A DNA stretch of 64,000 nt, taken from NCBI GenBank assembly GCA_029213265.1, contig JARGNG010000003.1, forward strand, positions 3,131 to 67,130, given 5' to 3'. The number at the start of each line of letters is the position of its first letter. Within the stretch, counting starts at the first letter, position 1. The position numbers and the translations under genes were made by a program. The notes beneath the pieces were generated by a model that had not been told where the DNA came from, ran no database searches, and saw only the letters and a program-made list of their open reading frames with translations. Below are positions 27,989 through 38,474 of this stretch, in pieces. This stretch comes from Verrucomicrobiales bacterium (GTDB taxonomy: Bacteria > Verrucomicrobiota > Verrucomicrobiia > Verrucomicrobiales > DEV007).

Positions 27989-28969
27989 ATGTCTGCTCGC
28001 CCTACCATCCTCATCTTTTTTGCCTGCATTGCAGTCGGGGTTCTTCCATCCTGCAAAACAGCAAAGAAACGTAGCATGGCGTTCAATGAAAGCCCCATCA
28101 TCGGAGCTCTCGCCCATGGGGAAGAAGTGAGCGAGGAGACCATCGAGAAACTGAAGGAAATTGCCAACGATCCCGCTTCCAATCTTGAGATGGAGGCGGG
28201 AACCGGAGCAGAGGGATTGGCTTCCCACGGCGTCGATCTGCAATTCCCCGGCCAAGAGGTATTTGATCCCCTGACGGCCTGGAGGCGGCCGGGACTCAAT
28301 CCCCGCTCGATCAGCCCCGGTGATATTTTCTCCGAAAATGTAGGTCCTGTTTTAAACAAGTCCTTCAGCCTCGCCGACGCGCTCTCCGAAGAGCAGCGAA
28401 AGCAGCTGTTCGAAGTGTTTACCAGCTCTGGAAAGATGAGAGTTCCCATGACGATTTCCTCATCGGAGTTGGCGGATTTGAGAAATCAGGCCGCCGCCGC
28501 CGGCAACGATGTCTACCTTCCGTCCCGCAGCGTTGCTCTGGACTTTCGCGCTCTCACCTACTCGTCCGACAATGCCAAACTGGAACGCCTCCTCGATGAC
28601 CTCGCCGGGGGCAACCGGGCGGAAGACCTGGATTCTGTCTCGTTTCCTCCCAGGGCCGATCAACAACTTGCCGATGTCAAAAAACGGCTCAAAAGCGGGG
28701 AGAAACTTTTCGTCATCACTGGAGTCACGGAATCAACACAGATAACCGCTACCTATCCGGGTGCCCCGGTTGGAAAACGGGATGCGGAACCGATTCAAAA
28801 CGCCGTGCAGCAAATGTTTCCCCATCTTGACCAACTCGAGGCGGTGAAAAAGGACAAAACGATCATTCTTTCCGGCAGCCCCCGTGTCCTCTGGGAGTTC
28901 GAGGCCCGCGAACTCAAGCTCGATGGTGACAAACTGTCGATCGACAGCAAGGCGCTGGTCCAACTGTAA
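27989..28969 (+). CDS. Lipoprotein of unknown function
   Basis: A 326-residue protein with a lipoprotein signal (MSARPTILIFFACIAVGVLPSC; lipid Cys22). The mature part is soluble, mainly helical with mixed alpha/beta at the C-terminus, and shows no motif I recognise. It has Asp/Glu-rich segments and ends VLWEFEARELKLDGDKLSID. ATG 27989 was preferred to the TTG at 27977. A single gene, converging with msrA. The AT-rich stretch upstream (about 27925-27975) is the likely promoter region. Confidence 0.65.
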   Translation: MSARPTILIFFACIAVGVLPSCKTAKKRSMAFNESPIIGALAHGEEVSEETIEKLKEIANDPASNLEMEAGTGAEGLASHGVDLQFPGQEVFDPLTAWRRPGLNPRSISPGDIFSENVGPVLNKSFSLADALSEEQRKQLFEVFTSSGKMRVPMTISSSELADLRNQAAAAGNDVYLPSRSVALDFRALTYSSDNAKLERLLDDLAGGNRAEDLDSVSFPPRADQQLADVKKRLKSGEKLFVITGVTESTQITATYPGAPVGKRDAEPIQNAVQQMFPHLDQLEAVKKDKTIILSGSPRVLWEFEARELKLDGDKLSIDSKALVQL

Positions 28970-29040
28970 TGGCGTGGAATCGAGGACCTGTCCCGCTCTG
29001 AATCCTTCCTCGAAGACACCACACTGCTGCAGAATTCGCA

Positions 29041-29751
29041 CTACTCCAAACCGAGCTTCTTCAGCTTCGGCGTGATCACAAGAGTGCAATAGCGATCCCC
29101 TTTGTTGTTCAGGTAATAGTCCTGGTGATAGTCCTCCGCGACCCAGAACTTCGATGCCGCCGTGATTTCGGTGACAGCCGGGTCAGAGTAGTAGCCACTC
29201 GCATCCAGTTTCGCTTTCGACTTCTCGGCGATCATTTTCTGTTCCGGAGAATGATAGAAAACTGCGGAGCGGTATTGTGGTCCGCGATCAGCGCCCTGCT
29301 GATTCAAGGTGGTGGGATCGTGTGCCTGCCAGAAAATATCGAGAATCTCCTCCAGCTTGATTTTGGAATTGTCGAAGGTCACCTCGATTGCTTCCGCATG
29401 CCCTGTCGTCTTTGTGCAAATCTGCTCGTAGGTCGGATTCTCGACATGTCCTCCGATGTATCCGGAAACGACGTCTTCTACGCCATCGATCTTTTCGAGA
29501 ACCGCTTCGGTGCACCAGAAACATCCTCCGGCAAGAGTGATCTGTTCCTTCCCGGATCCGGCGGCAACCTGATTCGCTGATTCCTTCATCGGCGTCGTTT
29601 CCGCCTCTTTCTTCTTGGCCCCCTCCCCCACTTCTGTTTCGGAAGCATCGGCAGGCGGAGAATCCGTTTCCCCCTGATCAGAACAGGATACAAAAAGCAA
29701 AGAGCTTAGGGCGATCACAGCAGCGGCGGAAAAACAGAACGGCTTTTTCAT
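29041..29751 (-). CDS. msrA: Peptide methionine-S-sulfoxide reductase MsrA, exported lipoprotein
   Basis: A 236-residue protein repairing methionine-S-sulfoxide. The active site GCFWC (catalytic Cys77) and the TGHAEAIEV, FWQAHDPTTLNQQGADRGPQYRS and YHQDYYLNN segments are intact. It begins with a signal ending in a lipobox, LLFVSC (Cys23), then a Glu/Ala/Lys-rich linker of ~40 residues. The enzyme should therefore be membrane-anchored outside the cytoplasm, unlike the usual cytosolic MsrA. ATG 29751 has GAGGA upstream. No msrB is adjacent. Confidence 0.93.
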   Translation of the reverse strand: MKKPFCFSAAAVIALSSLLFVSCSDQGETDSPPADASETEVGEGAKKKEAETTPMKESANQVAAGSGKEQITLAGGCFWCTEAVLEKIDGVEDVVSGYIGGHVENPTYEQICTKTTGHAEAIEVTFDNSKIKLEEILDIFWQAHDPTTLNQQGADRGPQYRSAVFYHSPEQKMIAEKSKAKLDASGYYSDPAVTEITAASKFWVAEDYHQDYYLNNKGDRYCTLVITPKLKKLGLE

Positions 29752-29913
29752 CTCGTCCTCATCCTGCCTCCTCTTTGCAAAATCGCAATCTTCTATGCCA
29801 GCGGGCTTACGCCAAAATCGGTCGATGAGGCGCCTGACAAAGCAAATCCGGGATTTTTTCCGAAAAAGGGCAAAAAAACGGCAAAAACCGTTGACGTGTG
29901 CCATTCTTTTCCG

Positions 29914-29932
29914 ATAACTATGGCATAGTTAT
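29914..29932. promoter_or_regulatory. Perfect 9-1-9 palindrome upstream of a small DNA-binding-like gene
   Basis: ATAACTATG-G-CATAGTTAT is a perfect 19-base inverted repeat 17 bases before the start codon. A TTGACG (29891-29896) lies upstream at a distance that would place the palindrome over the -10 region. This layout suggests an operator for autoregulation by the gene product. Confidence 0.6.
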
Positions 29933-29949
29933 TCCATTTAAAGGAATTC

Positions 29950-30150
29950 ATGGCGAGGCCCAAGAACACAACCGAGACCGTTCAGATCACTCTTTCTGCG
30001 ACACCGCAGGTCAAAGAGCTGCTCGAGGAGCTGTCGAAGTCCGGGTTCTACGGCAAGAACGCTGCCGAAACCGCTCTGATGCTGCTCAAGGAGAAAATCC
30101 GTGATCTGCAACGCGACGGCCAGGCACCGGCTCCCAAGTATTCGACCTGA
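29950..30150 (+). CDS. Small putative ribbon-helix-helix-like protein
   Basis: A 66-residue protein. VQITLSATPQVKELLEELSKSGFYGKNAAETALMLLKEKI has the outline of a ribbon-helix-helix domain: a short strand, two amphipathic helices and a turn with Gly. The strand pattern is imperfect, so the assignment is tentative. AAGGA precedes the ATG by four bases. The perfect palindrome in its promoter region supports a DNA-binding role. A second small gene follows in the same direction. Confidence 0.65.
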   Translation: MARPKNTTETVQITLSATPQVKELLEELSKSGFYGKNAAETALMLLKEKIRDLQRDGQAPAPKYST

Positions 30151-30205
30151 TGGCGATAGCGACCTGACCACCACCCCACCTGGAACCACCAAACCACTCG
30201 ACACC

Positions 30206-30439
30206 ATGTATCTGCCCGATCCAGCACACGGCGACAGCTCCGCCAACGCGCTCGCTCTTCTTGAGTCAGCCGCTCAGTCTCCCGCTCAAATTTGCGAAGA
30301 CAATCCCGAAGTCCAAGCCGCTTTTGATCAGAGCCTTCGCGAACTCGCGGAAGACATCATTCGATTTCACCCCGATCTGGCTCACATCCTGGTGAACATG
30401 GGCACCGATCCCAGTCCTTTTGTCCACGGGCAGAACTGA
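30206..30439 (+). CDS. Small hypothetical protein
   Basis: A 77-residue acidic protein (starts MYLPDPAHGD) with helical segments ALALLESAAQSPAQICEDNP and FDQSLRELAEDIIRFHPDLAHILVNMG. No family recognised. It lies 55 bases behind the ribbon-helix-helix-like gene and ends 12 bases before the converging murQ fusion gene. The longer frame from 30101 overlaps the previous gene and looks less natural. Confidence 0.45.
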   Translation: MYLPDPAHGDSSANALALLESAAQSPAQICEDNPEVQAAFDQSLRELAEDIIRFHPDLAHILVNMGTDPSPFVHGQN

Positions 30440-30451
30440 TTTCCTGCTGAC

Positions 30452-32236
30452 TCAGTTTCCTTCGATCCTTTCACAGGCGTCCCGAATCAGCCAACCGCAG
30501 TGGCTGAGAGCTTCTGCGGCATCAGATTCCCCGGCTCCGGTCAACGCGGCGGTAATTCGAACCGCCCGATCCCGGAGCTTCTCGTTCGATGCATTAACAT
30601 CGACCATGAGATTGGAGATCACCTTGCCCGATTGCACCATCGCCAGGGTCGTGACGATGTTTAAAACCATCTTGGTAGCTGTTCCTGCTTTCAGTCGTGT
30701 CGAGCCGGTCAAAATCTCCGGCCCTACATTGGGGGAAATCACCAGGTCAGGACGCGCTTCCTCCGAAATCTGAACCGCCGGATTGAAGCAAAGCAAGGCC
30801 GTCGAAGCACCACGCACCCTTGCCTCGGCCAGCGCCCCGTGAACAAACGGAGTGCGCCCACTGGCGGCGATTCCCAATACCGTGTCCTGTTCCGTGATTC
30901 CCCGGAACTGAATCGCAGTGGCTCCTGCGGACGGATCGTCCTCCGCTCCCTCGACCGGACTCCAGAGCGCCCGGTATCCTCCCGCGATGATTCCCTGCAC
31001 CTGCTCAGCCGGGGACCGGAAGGTCGGAGGGCATTCGCTCGCATCGAGAACACCGAGGCGCCCGCTGGTTCCAGCGCCCACATAAAAGAGGCGCCCCCCT
31101 TTCTCAAAGGTATCGGCGACGGTGGAAACGAGGGATGCGATTTTGTCCCTCTCCGCTAGCAGCGCCTCCGGCAAAAGACGATCCTCCTCGATCATGAGCG
31201 AGACGGCCTCCGGGATCGGCATGGCATCGAGATTCATGGATCGCGGATTCCGCTGCTCGGTCGGGGACTCCAGCAGGCTCTTCATCTCGACGGCCGCAGG
31301 TCGAACCGAACCGCCCTCCGAAACGGAAGCGGAGGCGCCCAACTGTTCTCTTGCGAGAACGACAGCCCCCCAGGTCCCGGGCCGATCCAGTTGCTCGACC
31401 ATCGCGCCGGGCCGCGCCATTTCAATCCCCGCGGCAACGCGATTCGAAAATTCCGGCTGCTTTCGCAAGGTCCCGCCCGAGAGAATAAACTGAACTCCGC
31501 CTTTCTTCGTCAACTTTCCGGCACAGGCAATCGCATCGGAGACGAGACTCTCGACCGCCTTGTCGACAATGGAAACCGCCACCGGACATCCGAGCTTTGC
31601 CGACTCAAACACGGGAATCGCGAGATGGGCAATCTCGTATTTTCCGGCCTCGACCGACCAGGGAATCAGGCTCTCCAAATCGTTGATTTGCAGCCGTGCC
31701 AAAATCGATTCCCCGAGCCGTGGCCAGACACCGGAATGGTCGAAATAGGCAACCGCGGCCCGAAGTCCCTGCAGTCCTATGTCGCAGGAACTGCCTCGAT
31801 CCCCGAGAACATGTCCCCGACCGCCCACCTTGGCCGTGCGCCCGTCTTCGGTCCGACCGAAGCAGCAGGACCCGGTCCCGCTCAGGACGAGAACCTGCGC
31901 CTCCATTCCTTCCCTCCGGGTCCCTGCAGCCAGCGCGGTTTCCAGATCATCGGTGACCCGGCAGGGAATATCCGGCCAAAGCGGTTCGAGGGCAGAGCGA
32001 ACCCGGGCCACTTCCTTTTCGCCCCTGACCCCGGCGAGGCCCACGCACATGGCGTCCGGCGTCGATTCTCCCAGCCCCGCTTTTACCTCCCGAAAGAGGG
32101 ATCTCAGTTCTGCATCTGTCAGCAGGAGCACATTCGCGGGGCCGATTGAAAACTCCCGCAACACCTCCCCATCCATTCCCGCCAGCAGGACGGTGGTGTG
32201 AGTAGCGCCGCCTTCGATTCCTAGAACTCGTTTCAT
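30452..32236 (-). CDS. murQ: Fusion of BadF/BcrA-type sugar kinase and N-acetylmuramate-6-phosphate etherase
   Basis: A 594-residue two-domain enzyme. The N-terminal ~310 residues are a BadF/BadG/BcrA-type ATPase/sugar kinase (VLGIEGGATHTTVLLAG; VLSGTGSCCFG; GGRGHVLGDRGSS). The C-terminal ~265 residues are MurQ, a SIS-domain lyase (LFYVGAGTSGRLGVLDASECPPTF; catalytic Glu in VEGAEDD; NVGPEILTGSTRLKAGTATK). Together they could phosphorylate N-acetylmuramic acid and remove lactate to give GlcNAc-6-phosphate, recycling peptidoglycan. Kinase substrate specificity is inferred from the fusion. ATG 32236 was chosen; a TTG at 32257 is possible. It lies 143 bases behind the allophanate hydrolase gene. 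Confidence 0.9.
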   Translation of the reverse strand: MKRVLGIEGGATHTTVLLAGMDGEVLREFSIGPANVLLLTDAELRSLFREVKAGLGESTPDAMCVGLAGVRGEKEVARVRSALEPLWPDIPCRVTDDLETALAAGTRREGMEAQVLVLSGTGSCCFGRTEDGRTAKVGGRGHVLGDRGSSCDIGLQGLRAAVAYFDHSGVWPRLGESILARLQINDLESLIPWSVEAGKYEIAHLAIPVFESAKLGCPVAVSIVDKAVESLVSDAIACAGKLTKKGGVQFILSGGTLRKQPEFSNRVAAGIEMARPGAMVEQLDRPGTWGAVVLAREQLGASASVSEGGSVRPAAVEMKSLLESPTEQRNPRSMNLDAMPIPEAVSLMIEEDRLLPEALLAERDKIASLVSTVADTFEKGGRLFYVGAGTSGRLGVLDASECPPTFRSPAEQVQGIIAGGYRALWSPVEGAEDDPSAGATAIQFRGITEQDTVLGIAASGRTPFVHGALAEARVRGASTALLCFNPAVQISEEARPDLVISPNVGPEILTGSTRLKAGTATKMVLNIVTTLAMVQSGKVISNLMVDVNASNEKLRDRAVRITAALTGAGESDAAEALSHCGWLIRDACERIEGN

Positions 32237-32379
32237 TCTCGTGTTGGGTGCGCGCAATCAGATCGTCCGGCAAAGTCGCCACGGGTAAATCTTCCACCAA
32301 ATTGCCGGAATGAAAGAGGACATCAAGCGCCCTCCTCCGGAGGGCTGATTTCACGCGCCCGGAACTGTATTGCCGGTGT

Positions 32380-34185
32380 CTAACCACCAACATACTTTCT
32401 CCAACCGCCCAGGCCGGTGATCTCTTCAGCATTCACAATCGCGTGAGACTCGCAGAGAAAACCGCTCACTTCCCGCTGGCCTGTCAGAAGGAGTTTCCCA
32501 ATGCCGAGGGGAGATCCGATGCCTTCGACAAAGGACCCAAAAGTGGACGCGGGAACGCTCCAGATTTCGACTTCGATAGCGCCCCCCTTTTCCTCATCGC
32601 GAACGAGACCGGGCCGGGCTGGAAATTCATCCGTGGCGGGCAGGGAAAACATTCGATACACGGGAGCCGTCTCTGTCGCTTCCACAAAACGGGCTCCGCG
32701 CGTCGTCAGTTGGTGATTCAATGGCAATCCGGAAAGGTGGGCTCCACAGACGACAACATCGATGCACGTTTCGGTCGAACCCAGAGCCATCGCGCCAGGA
32801 TCGAAGGTATTCTCCTTGTCACTGGGCGACAGCAAGCCGGTCGCATCATGAAAGCGGGACGCCAGCCCCAGGAGAAACGGATCCCGAAACGCGGGACCAA
32901 ACAGGGTTACTCCCCATGGCATACCCTGTTGAGTCAGGAACCCGGAAGGCACCGCAACGGCGGCATAGTCCAGCAGATTCATGAAGTTGGTATAGTATCC
33001 CAAATTGGAATTCAGTTGGATCGGATCAGCTTCCACTTCCGCAGTGGAATAGGGCGAACCCAACGTCGGCGTCAGGATGGCATCTACGGTCGACCAGACT
33101 TCGTCGGCCCTGCGCTTCAATGCGCGCAATCGGTATTCGGCCTTGAATGCCGACACTGCGGAAAGACCTTTTGCACCGCCGATAATCTTCGCCGTCACGG
33201 GAAACATGTCTTCCCCATGTTTCTCGAAGAAGGGTTCAATTGCAGCGAGGCGCTCAGCAACCCAGGGCCCCTCGTAGAGAAGGCGGGCGGCTTCGAGGAA
33301 TGGTTCGAAGTCGATCTCCGCTACTTCCCAACCCAATTCCCGACAGCGGGTCAAAGAGTCTCCGAACAGTCCGGCCGCCTCGTCATTGCCAAAGAATTTC
33401 AGCTGATCCGGGCGCGGCACTCCGATTTTTGCGGAAGCCATTGAAGGAGACGGCTCCAGGGGAGTGATCATCGCCCGACTGTAGGGATCCTCCTCATCAA
33501 AGCCTGCCATAAGGTCGACGACCCGGGCGCTTTCCTCCACCGTGCCTGCGAACACCGTGACACAGTCGAGAGAGCGGCAGGCCGGCACAACGCCACGGCA
33601 ACTCACGAGCCCCATGGTCGGCTTGAGTCCGACAAGATTGTTCAAAGACGCCGGAACCCGTCCTGATCCGGCAGTATCCGTTCCGAGAGCGAAGGAAACG
33701 AGACCGGAAGTAACCGCGACGGCAGAGCCCGAACTGGATCCTCCGGGAATAATCTCGGCCTGATAGGGATTCGCGGGATAACCGTAGGGCGATCGAACCC
33801 CGACCAGTCCGGTCGCAAACTGATCGAGATTGGTCTTCCCGATCGGGATCGCTCCCGCCTCGATGAGCCGGGCTACGGCGGGTGCAGAAACCTCCGGAGT
33901 ATAGGCATATTCCGGACACCCGGCTGTCGTGGGGACACCGGCCAGATCAATGTTGTCCTTGATCGCAAACGGGATTCCGAAAAGCGGAAGCTCCGAAGGC
34001 TCGCGATTTTCCAACTGATCCACATACCGGAGAACCGCCTCACTCGACAAGCGCTCGATCCAGATTTTCGGATCCGATTCATCGCAGGCCTGCAGGATAT
34101 CGAGAATGACATCGCGGGGACTTGTCGTTCCGTCGCAATACGATCGCTGCAGGTCGGAGATTCGGAGGAGCTTCAGAGGAGTCAT
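32380..34185 (-). CDS. atzF: Allophanate hydrolase
   Basis: A 601-residue enzyme cleaving allophanate to ammonia and CO2. The amidase-signature domain has catalytic Lys in IPFAIKDNI and the Ser-Ser in PGGSSSGSAVAV; SGRVPASLNNLVGLKPT follows. The extra C-terminal domain typical of allophanate hydrolase begins around residue 470 (TCIDVVVCGAHLSGLPLNHQL) and ends GFLCESHAIVNAEEITGLGGW. The start at 34185 is eight bases after the carboxylase stop, so the genes are coupled. It is the last step of the pathway encoded by this operon. Confidence 0.94.
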   Translation of the reverse strand: MTPLKLLRISDLQRSYCDGTTSPRDVILDILQACDESDPKIWIERLSSEAVLRYVDQLENREPSELPLFGIPFAIKDNIDLAGVPTTAGCPEYAYTPEVSAPAVARLIEAGAIPIGKTNLDQFATGLVGVRSPYGYPANPYQAEIIPGGSSSGSAVAVTSGLVSFALGTDTAGSGRVPASLNNLVGLKPTMGLVSCRGVVPACRSLDCVTVFAGTVEESARVVDLMAGFDEEDPYSRAMITPLEPSPSMASAKIGVPRPDQLKFFGNDEAAGLFGDSLTRCRELGWEVAEIDFEPFLEAARLLYEGPWVAERLAAIEPFFEKHGEDMFPVTAKIIGGAKGLSAVSAFKAEYRLRALKRRADEVWSTVDAILTPTLGSPYSTAEVEADPIQLNSNLGYYTNFMNLLDYAAVAVPSGFLTQQGMPWGVTLFGPAFRDPFLLGLASRFHDATGLLSPSDKENTFDPGAMALGSTETCIDVVVCGAHLSGLPLNHQLTTRGARFVEATETAPVYRMFSLPATDEFPARPGLVRDEEKGGAIEVEIWSVPASTFGSFVEGIGSPLGIGKLLLTGQREVSGFLCESHAIVNAEEITGLGGWRKYVGG

Positions 34186-34193
34186 CAGAGAAA

Positions 34194-37100
34194 TCAGGAA
34201 GGTTCGAGATACAAAAGTGGTTCCCCCGGGGCGACTGCCGCGCCTTCTTTCGCGATGACCTTCCAAACCGTTCCATTCCGCGGGGCGGAAACAATAAATT
34301 CGGTTTTCATTGCCTCGAGGATGGCAACCCGTTCCCCGGCCTCGACGGTATCCCCGTCCTTTTTGAACACCTTCCAGACATTTGCCGCGACAAAGCTGTC
34401 GATGGGCTCCATTCCCTCAGGCACCGCCTCGCTGCCTGATTCGCCGGACCCGGTTTCGAGTTCGTCGACAACCTCAGCGACTCCCGCGGCTGCCCAGCGT
34501 TCGCGCTCCTCTTCGAAAGCAGCCTGCTGGCCTGACTTGAAGTTCTGAATCGCCGCGCAATTCTCCTCGAGAAACCGGTTGTATTCCCCGATCGAAAACT
34601 GCGTTGTCTCGATACGCGGATTGAAACGTCCCTGAATAAAGTCGTTCCGGAGTTCCTCCAGTTCTTTTGTGGTGACCGGATACCAGCGAATCTGATCAAA
34701 AAAGCGCAGCAACCAGGGCTTGCCTTCGCGAAAGGATTCCGTAGTTCGATAGCGGTTCCATTGCTGAATCGTCCGGCCCACGAATTGATATCCTCCCGGA
34801 CCCTCCATCCCGTAAATGCAGAGATAGGCACCGCCGATTCCCACCGCGTTCTCCGGCGTCCAGGTGCGGGCGGGATTGTATTTCGTGGTGACGAGTCGAT
34901 GCCGTGGATCCAGTGGCGTTGCGACCGGTGCGCCCAGATAGACATCACCCAAACCGAGAACGAGATAGTTTGCTTCGTACACAATTCGGTTCACTTCCTC
35001 GATAGAACCGAGCCCGTTGATTCGCCGAATGAATTCAATATTGCTCGGGCACCAGGGCGCGTCCGGTCGGACCGATTGCGTATATTTGTCGATTGCCTCC
35101 TGCGTCGAAGGGTCGTCCCAGGAAAGCGGAAGATGGACGATGCGTGAGGGTACCTCGAGTTCCTCCAGCGGAGGAAGGGCTTGTTCGATCGACTCGATCC
35201 GCTCGATCAAATCGCCCTGTGCAATGATCCGGCTGTCGTAGTGAATCTGAAGCGACCGAATGCCCGGTGTCAGATCAATGATTCCTGATATTTCCCCTGA
35301 CTGAATCGCCTGATGGAGCACGTGCGCTTTGAGGCGAAGATTGAGGTCGAGGCGCAAAGGTCCAAATTCGATCAGGAGATATCGGTCGCCGGACTGCCGG
35401 TAGACAATCTTCTCATCCCCTTCTCCGCGCTCCCGCAAGGTGGCCGATGCAGGAACGGGTTGAGGTTCCAATACCGCCTCCGCACGATCAGCCGGGGCAT
35501 TCCAATCTGCGATTCGCACTTCCTGATCCTCATCGAGTTGCCGGGCATCGGCGAGACTGACCATTTCAAACCGGACTTTGTCACCCGCCCGAAGCTGTCC
35601 CATTTTCCAGAGATCGGCATGAACAATGGTGGCAGGGCAGACGAATCCACCCAGGCTCGGACCATCCGGCCCGAGAATCACCGGCATATCGCCTGTGAAA
35701 TCCACCGTTCCGATTCCGTAGGCATTGTCGTGAATATTGGAAGGGTGAAGCCCAGCCTCCCCCCCGTCCGATCGCGCCCATTCCGGCTTCGGGCCAATCA
35801 GACGGATTCCGGTCCTGTCAGAGTTGTAGTGAATCTCCCAGTCGGTCGAAAAGAAGGTCTCGATGTCATTTGGAGTGAAAAAGTCGGGCGCTCCATGAGG
35901 ACCATACATCACCCGGACTTTCCACGAATTGGTATAGGCGGGAGGATTTTGCAGGGCTGCCGCCGCCTCGCTTGCGCACTGGTCTGATTCTCCGAAATGA
36001 ACCACGTCACCCGTTCGCAAAGCACGACCTGCATGGCCGCCAAACTGTCCGAGGATAAAAGTGGATCGACTGCCGAGGTATTCCGGAACGTCAAACCCTC
36101 CCGCGATAGCGAGATAGGATCGCATCCCACTGGTGACGGCCGGCCCTACCGCCAGAGTTTGTCCCCGCTTGACCGGGATCGATTCCCAAAAGGCGACAGG
36201 CTCTCCATCCAGCGTTGTCTCCATGGGGGCACCGGTCAGCGCGATGACCGTATCGTGATTGAATTGCAGAGTCGGCCCGGTTAAAGTCATTTCCAATCCC
36301 GCCGCCGCATCGGAATTTCCCACCAGTCGATTCGCGAGTCGAAACGCCAGAGGATCCATCGGCCCGGAAGGTGGCACACCAACATCCCAGTAACCGAGCC
36401 GCGAAGGATAGTCCTGGATCGTCGTCTGGGTTCCCCCGGTAAGCACATCGACACTGTGTGGCTGATAGTCGAACTGATCGAGCCAACGAGTTGTAAGGTC
36501 AGCACTCTGAAAGTTGGAGGCGCCCAACACCTGACGCAGATATTCCAGATTGCTCTCGATCCCCGCCACCTCACTTTTCGCCAACGAGTGAAGAAGGCGG
36601 CTAACCGCCTCCTCACGCGTTGCGCCTCTCGACATGACTTTCGCGAGAAGCGGATCGTAAAAGCCGGTCACCTCGGTTCCCGTTTCCACCCACCCGTCAA
36701 TGCGGTCCGCGGCCGCCCAATCAACATGAGTCAGCAATCCCGGAGACGGCTGAAAGTCTTTGTTAGGATCTTCCGCATAGACCCTGACCTCGATGGCATG
36801 TCCATCGGGAACGAGAGATTCCGCAGCAGGCAAGTCCCATGCCTCCCCGGCGCATCGAATCATCCATTCCACGAGATCGACCCCGAAAATCATTTCCGTG
36901 ACACCGTGCTCAACCTGGAGGCGTGTGTTCACTTCGAGAAAATAGAACTCGGCGGTGTCGACGTCGTAGAGAAATTCCACGGTCCCGGCAGATCGATAGT
37001 TCACACTCGCCGCCAGATCGACGGCAGACTGATGAAGCGCTTTTCGAACCTCCCCTGAAATGGCCGGAGCAGGCGTTTCTTCCACGATCTTCTGATTTCT

Positions 37101-37796
37101 ACGTTGCGAAGAACAGTCACGCTCTCCTAACGCAACCACCTTTCCACAACCATCCCCAAAGATCTGCACTTCGATGTGGCGGGCCCGCTCAATGTATTTT
37201 TCTATAAAGACGCCAGACTCACCGAAGTTGGCGGTACTGAGGCGCTTCACTGAATCAAAGGCCCCGGCCAGGTCAGCGGGCCCCGGGCAAATCTGAATCC
37301 CGATCCCCCCTCCCCCGGCCGAACTCTTTAGCATGATGGGATAGCGAATTTCGTCCGCCTTTCCCGCGGCCTCCTCAAGAGAGTCGAGAAGGCCCGTTCC
37401 TGGCAGCAAGGGAACCCGGCTTTCTACCGCGAGATTCCGTGCCTCATGCTTCAAGCCGAAGACTCGCAACTGTTCCGGCGTCGGGCCGATGAAGACCACT
37501 CCTACCGATTCACAAAGCTCTGCGAAAGATGCGCTTTCACTGAGCAAGCCATACCCCGGATGAACGGCTTCCGCGCCGGTGTCCTTGAGAATTTCGAGAA
37601 GGCGATCCTGATTCAGGTAACTGTCTTTGACAGGTGCCGGGCCGAGGCAATACGCCTCATCAGCCATCGTCACATGGGGGGAATCACGATCCGCCTCTGA
37701 ATAGACCGCGACGGAGGCAACGCCCATTTCGCGTAGAGTCCGCAGGATCCGACAGGCGATCTCACCGCGGTTGGCCATAAGCACTTTGGTAAACAT
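34194..37796 (-). CDS. Urea/guanidine carboxylase (biotin-dependent)
   Basis: A 1,200-residue biotin enzyme. Biotin carboxylase occupies residues 1-450 ([46 protein letters not shown]). Two carboxyltransferase halves follow (from [23 protein letters not shown] and from [20 protein letters not shown]), then a C-terminal biotinyl domain with EAMKTEF (biotinyl Lys about 1165). Annotated in most genomes as urea carboxylase. In clusters that also carry the two DUF1989 proteins, characterised homologues carboxylate guanidine rather than urea, so guanidine is the more likely substrate here; this is transferred knowledge. There are no urease genes in the window. Confidence 0.93.
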   Translation of the reverse strand: MFTKVLMANRGEIACRILRTLREMGVASVAVYSEADRDSPHVTMADEAYCLGPAPVKDSYLNQDRLLEILKDTGAEAVHPGYGLLSESASFAELCESVGVVFIGPTPEQLRVFGLKHEARNLAVESRVPLLPGTGLLDSLEEAAGKADEIRYPIMLKSSAGGGGIGIQICPGPADLAGAFDSVKRLSTANFGESGVFIEKYIERARHIEVQIFGDGCGKVVALGERDCSSQRRNQKIVEETPAPAISGEVRKALHQSAVDLAASVNYRSAGTVEFLYDVDTAEFYFLEVNTRLQVEHGVTEMIFGVDLVEWMIRCAGEAWDLPAAESLVPDGHAIEVRVYAEDPNKDFQPSPGLLTHVDWAAADRIDGWVETGTEVTGFYDPLLAKVMSRGATREEAVSRLLHSLAKSEVAGIESNLEYLRQVLGASNFQSADLTTRWLDQFDYQPHSVDVLTGGTQTTIQDYPSRLGYWDVGVPPSGPMDPLAFRLANRLVGNSDAAAGLEMTLTGPTLQFNHDTVIALTGAPMETTLDGEPVAFWESIPVKRGQTLAVGPAVTSGMRSYLAIAGGFDVPEYLGSRSTFILGQFGGHAGRALRTGDVVHFGESDQCASEAAAALQNPPAYTNSWKVRVMYGPHGAPDFFTPNDIETFFSTDWEIHYNSDRTGIRLIGPKPEWARSDGGEAGLHPSNIHDNAYGIGTVDFTGDMPVILGPDGPSLGGFVCPATIVHADLWKMGQLRAGDKVRFEMVSLADARQLDEDQEVRIADWNAPADRAEAVLEPQPVPASATLRERGEGDEKIVYRQSGDRYLLIEFGPLRLDLNLRLKAHVLHQAIQSGEISGIIDLTPGIRSLQIHYDSRIIAQGDLIERIESIEQALPPLEELEVPSRIVHLPLSWDDPSTQEAIDKYTQSVRPDAPWCPSNIEFIRRINGLGSIEEVNRIVYEANYLVLGLGDVYLGAPVATPLDPRHRLVTTKYNPARTWTPENAVGIGGAYLCIYGMEGPGGYQFVGRTIQQWNRYRTTESFREGKPWLLRFFDQIRWYPVTTKELEELRNDFIQGRFNPRIETTQFSIGEYNRFLEENCAAIQNFKSGQQAAFEEERERWAAAGVAEVVDELETGSGESGSEAVPEGMEPIDSFVAANVWKVFKKDGDTVEAGERVAILEAMKTEFIVSAPRNGTVWKVIAKEGAAVAPGEPLLYLEPS

Positions 37797-37801
37797 AATG
37801 G

Positions 37802-38437
37802 TCAGTTCCAAATGAGAACCTGCACGGGCGTCGGATTGTAGCCGTTGCAGGGATTGTTCAACTGCGGGCAATTGCTGATCAGAGCCACAACATCGCGCCC
37901 TGCCTTCATTTCGACATAGCGTCCCGGAGCGGAGATTCCATCCTCAAAGGTGAGCTTGCCGTCGGGCGTGACCGGCACGTTCATGAAGAAGTTGATATTG
38001 CAGGTGATGTCGCGCTTTCCCATTCCGTGGCCCCATTCTGTCACCCCGTTGATGAAACTGTCCCGACAGGCATGCATCGCCTCTTTGTCGAGGGAGTAGC
38101 GCATCGTATTGCTTTCCCGTGAGCAGGCGCCCCCCACCGTGTCGTGACGTCCGCAGGTATCCGCCACGATCGTGAGTAGCGGCCTTCCATCGGTGGACAT
38201 CAGTTTTGTTCCCGTCGTCAGATAGAGATTCTTCTGGGCGCGAATCGTGTCCGAAGCGCTGTAGCGATTGGCCGGATCGTGCGCATCGTAAAACAGGGTG
38301 TCGGCGGCCTGGTTTCCCTCCAGATCAACGATCCGGAATGTTTGTCCTGCAAGGATCGTGTGCATCCAGTGATCGCCGGCGGGAACCGTGTGATCATAGG
38401 TCGCGTTCGCCGGGTCATTTTTGCTTTCCGTCAGCAT
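37802..38437 (-). CDS. DUF1989 protein UAAP2 (carboxyguanidine deiminase subunit)
   Basis: A 211-residue protein of the urea-carboxylase-associated DUF1989 family, type 2. The N-terminus reads [36 protein letters not shown], then [16 protein letters not shown] with His/Cys residues that bind zinc in related proteins, and [11 protein letters not shown]. Homologues act as a two-subunit deiminase on carboxyguanidine, giving allophanate for the downstream hydrolase. It lies five bases before the carboxylase start and 37 bases after UAAP1. ATG 38437 was chosen; the longer frame runs into the neighbour. Confidence 0.9.
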   Translation of the reverse strand: MLTESKNDPANATYDHTVPAGDHWMHTILAGQTFRIVDLEGNQAADTLFYDAHDPANRYSASDTIRAQKNLYLTTGTKLMSTDGRPLLTIVADTCGRHDTVGGACSRESNTMRYSLDKEAMHACRDSFINGVTEWGHGMGKRDITCNINFFMNVPVTPDGKLTFEDGISAPGRYVEMKAGRDVVALISNCPQLNNPCNGYNPTPVQVLIWN

Positions 38438-38474
38438 AGGGAATTGGAGGAATAATTGGATCCGAAAGGATGAG

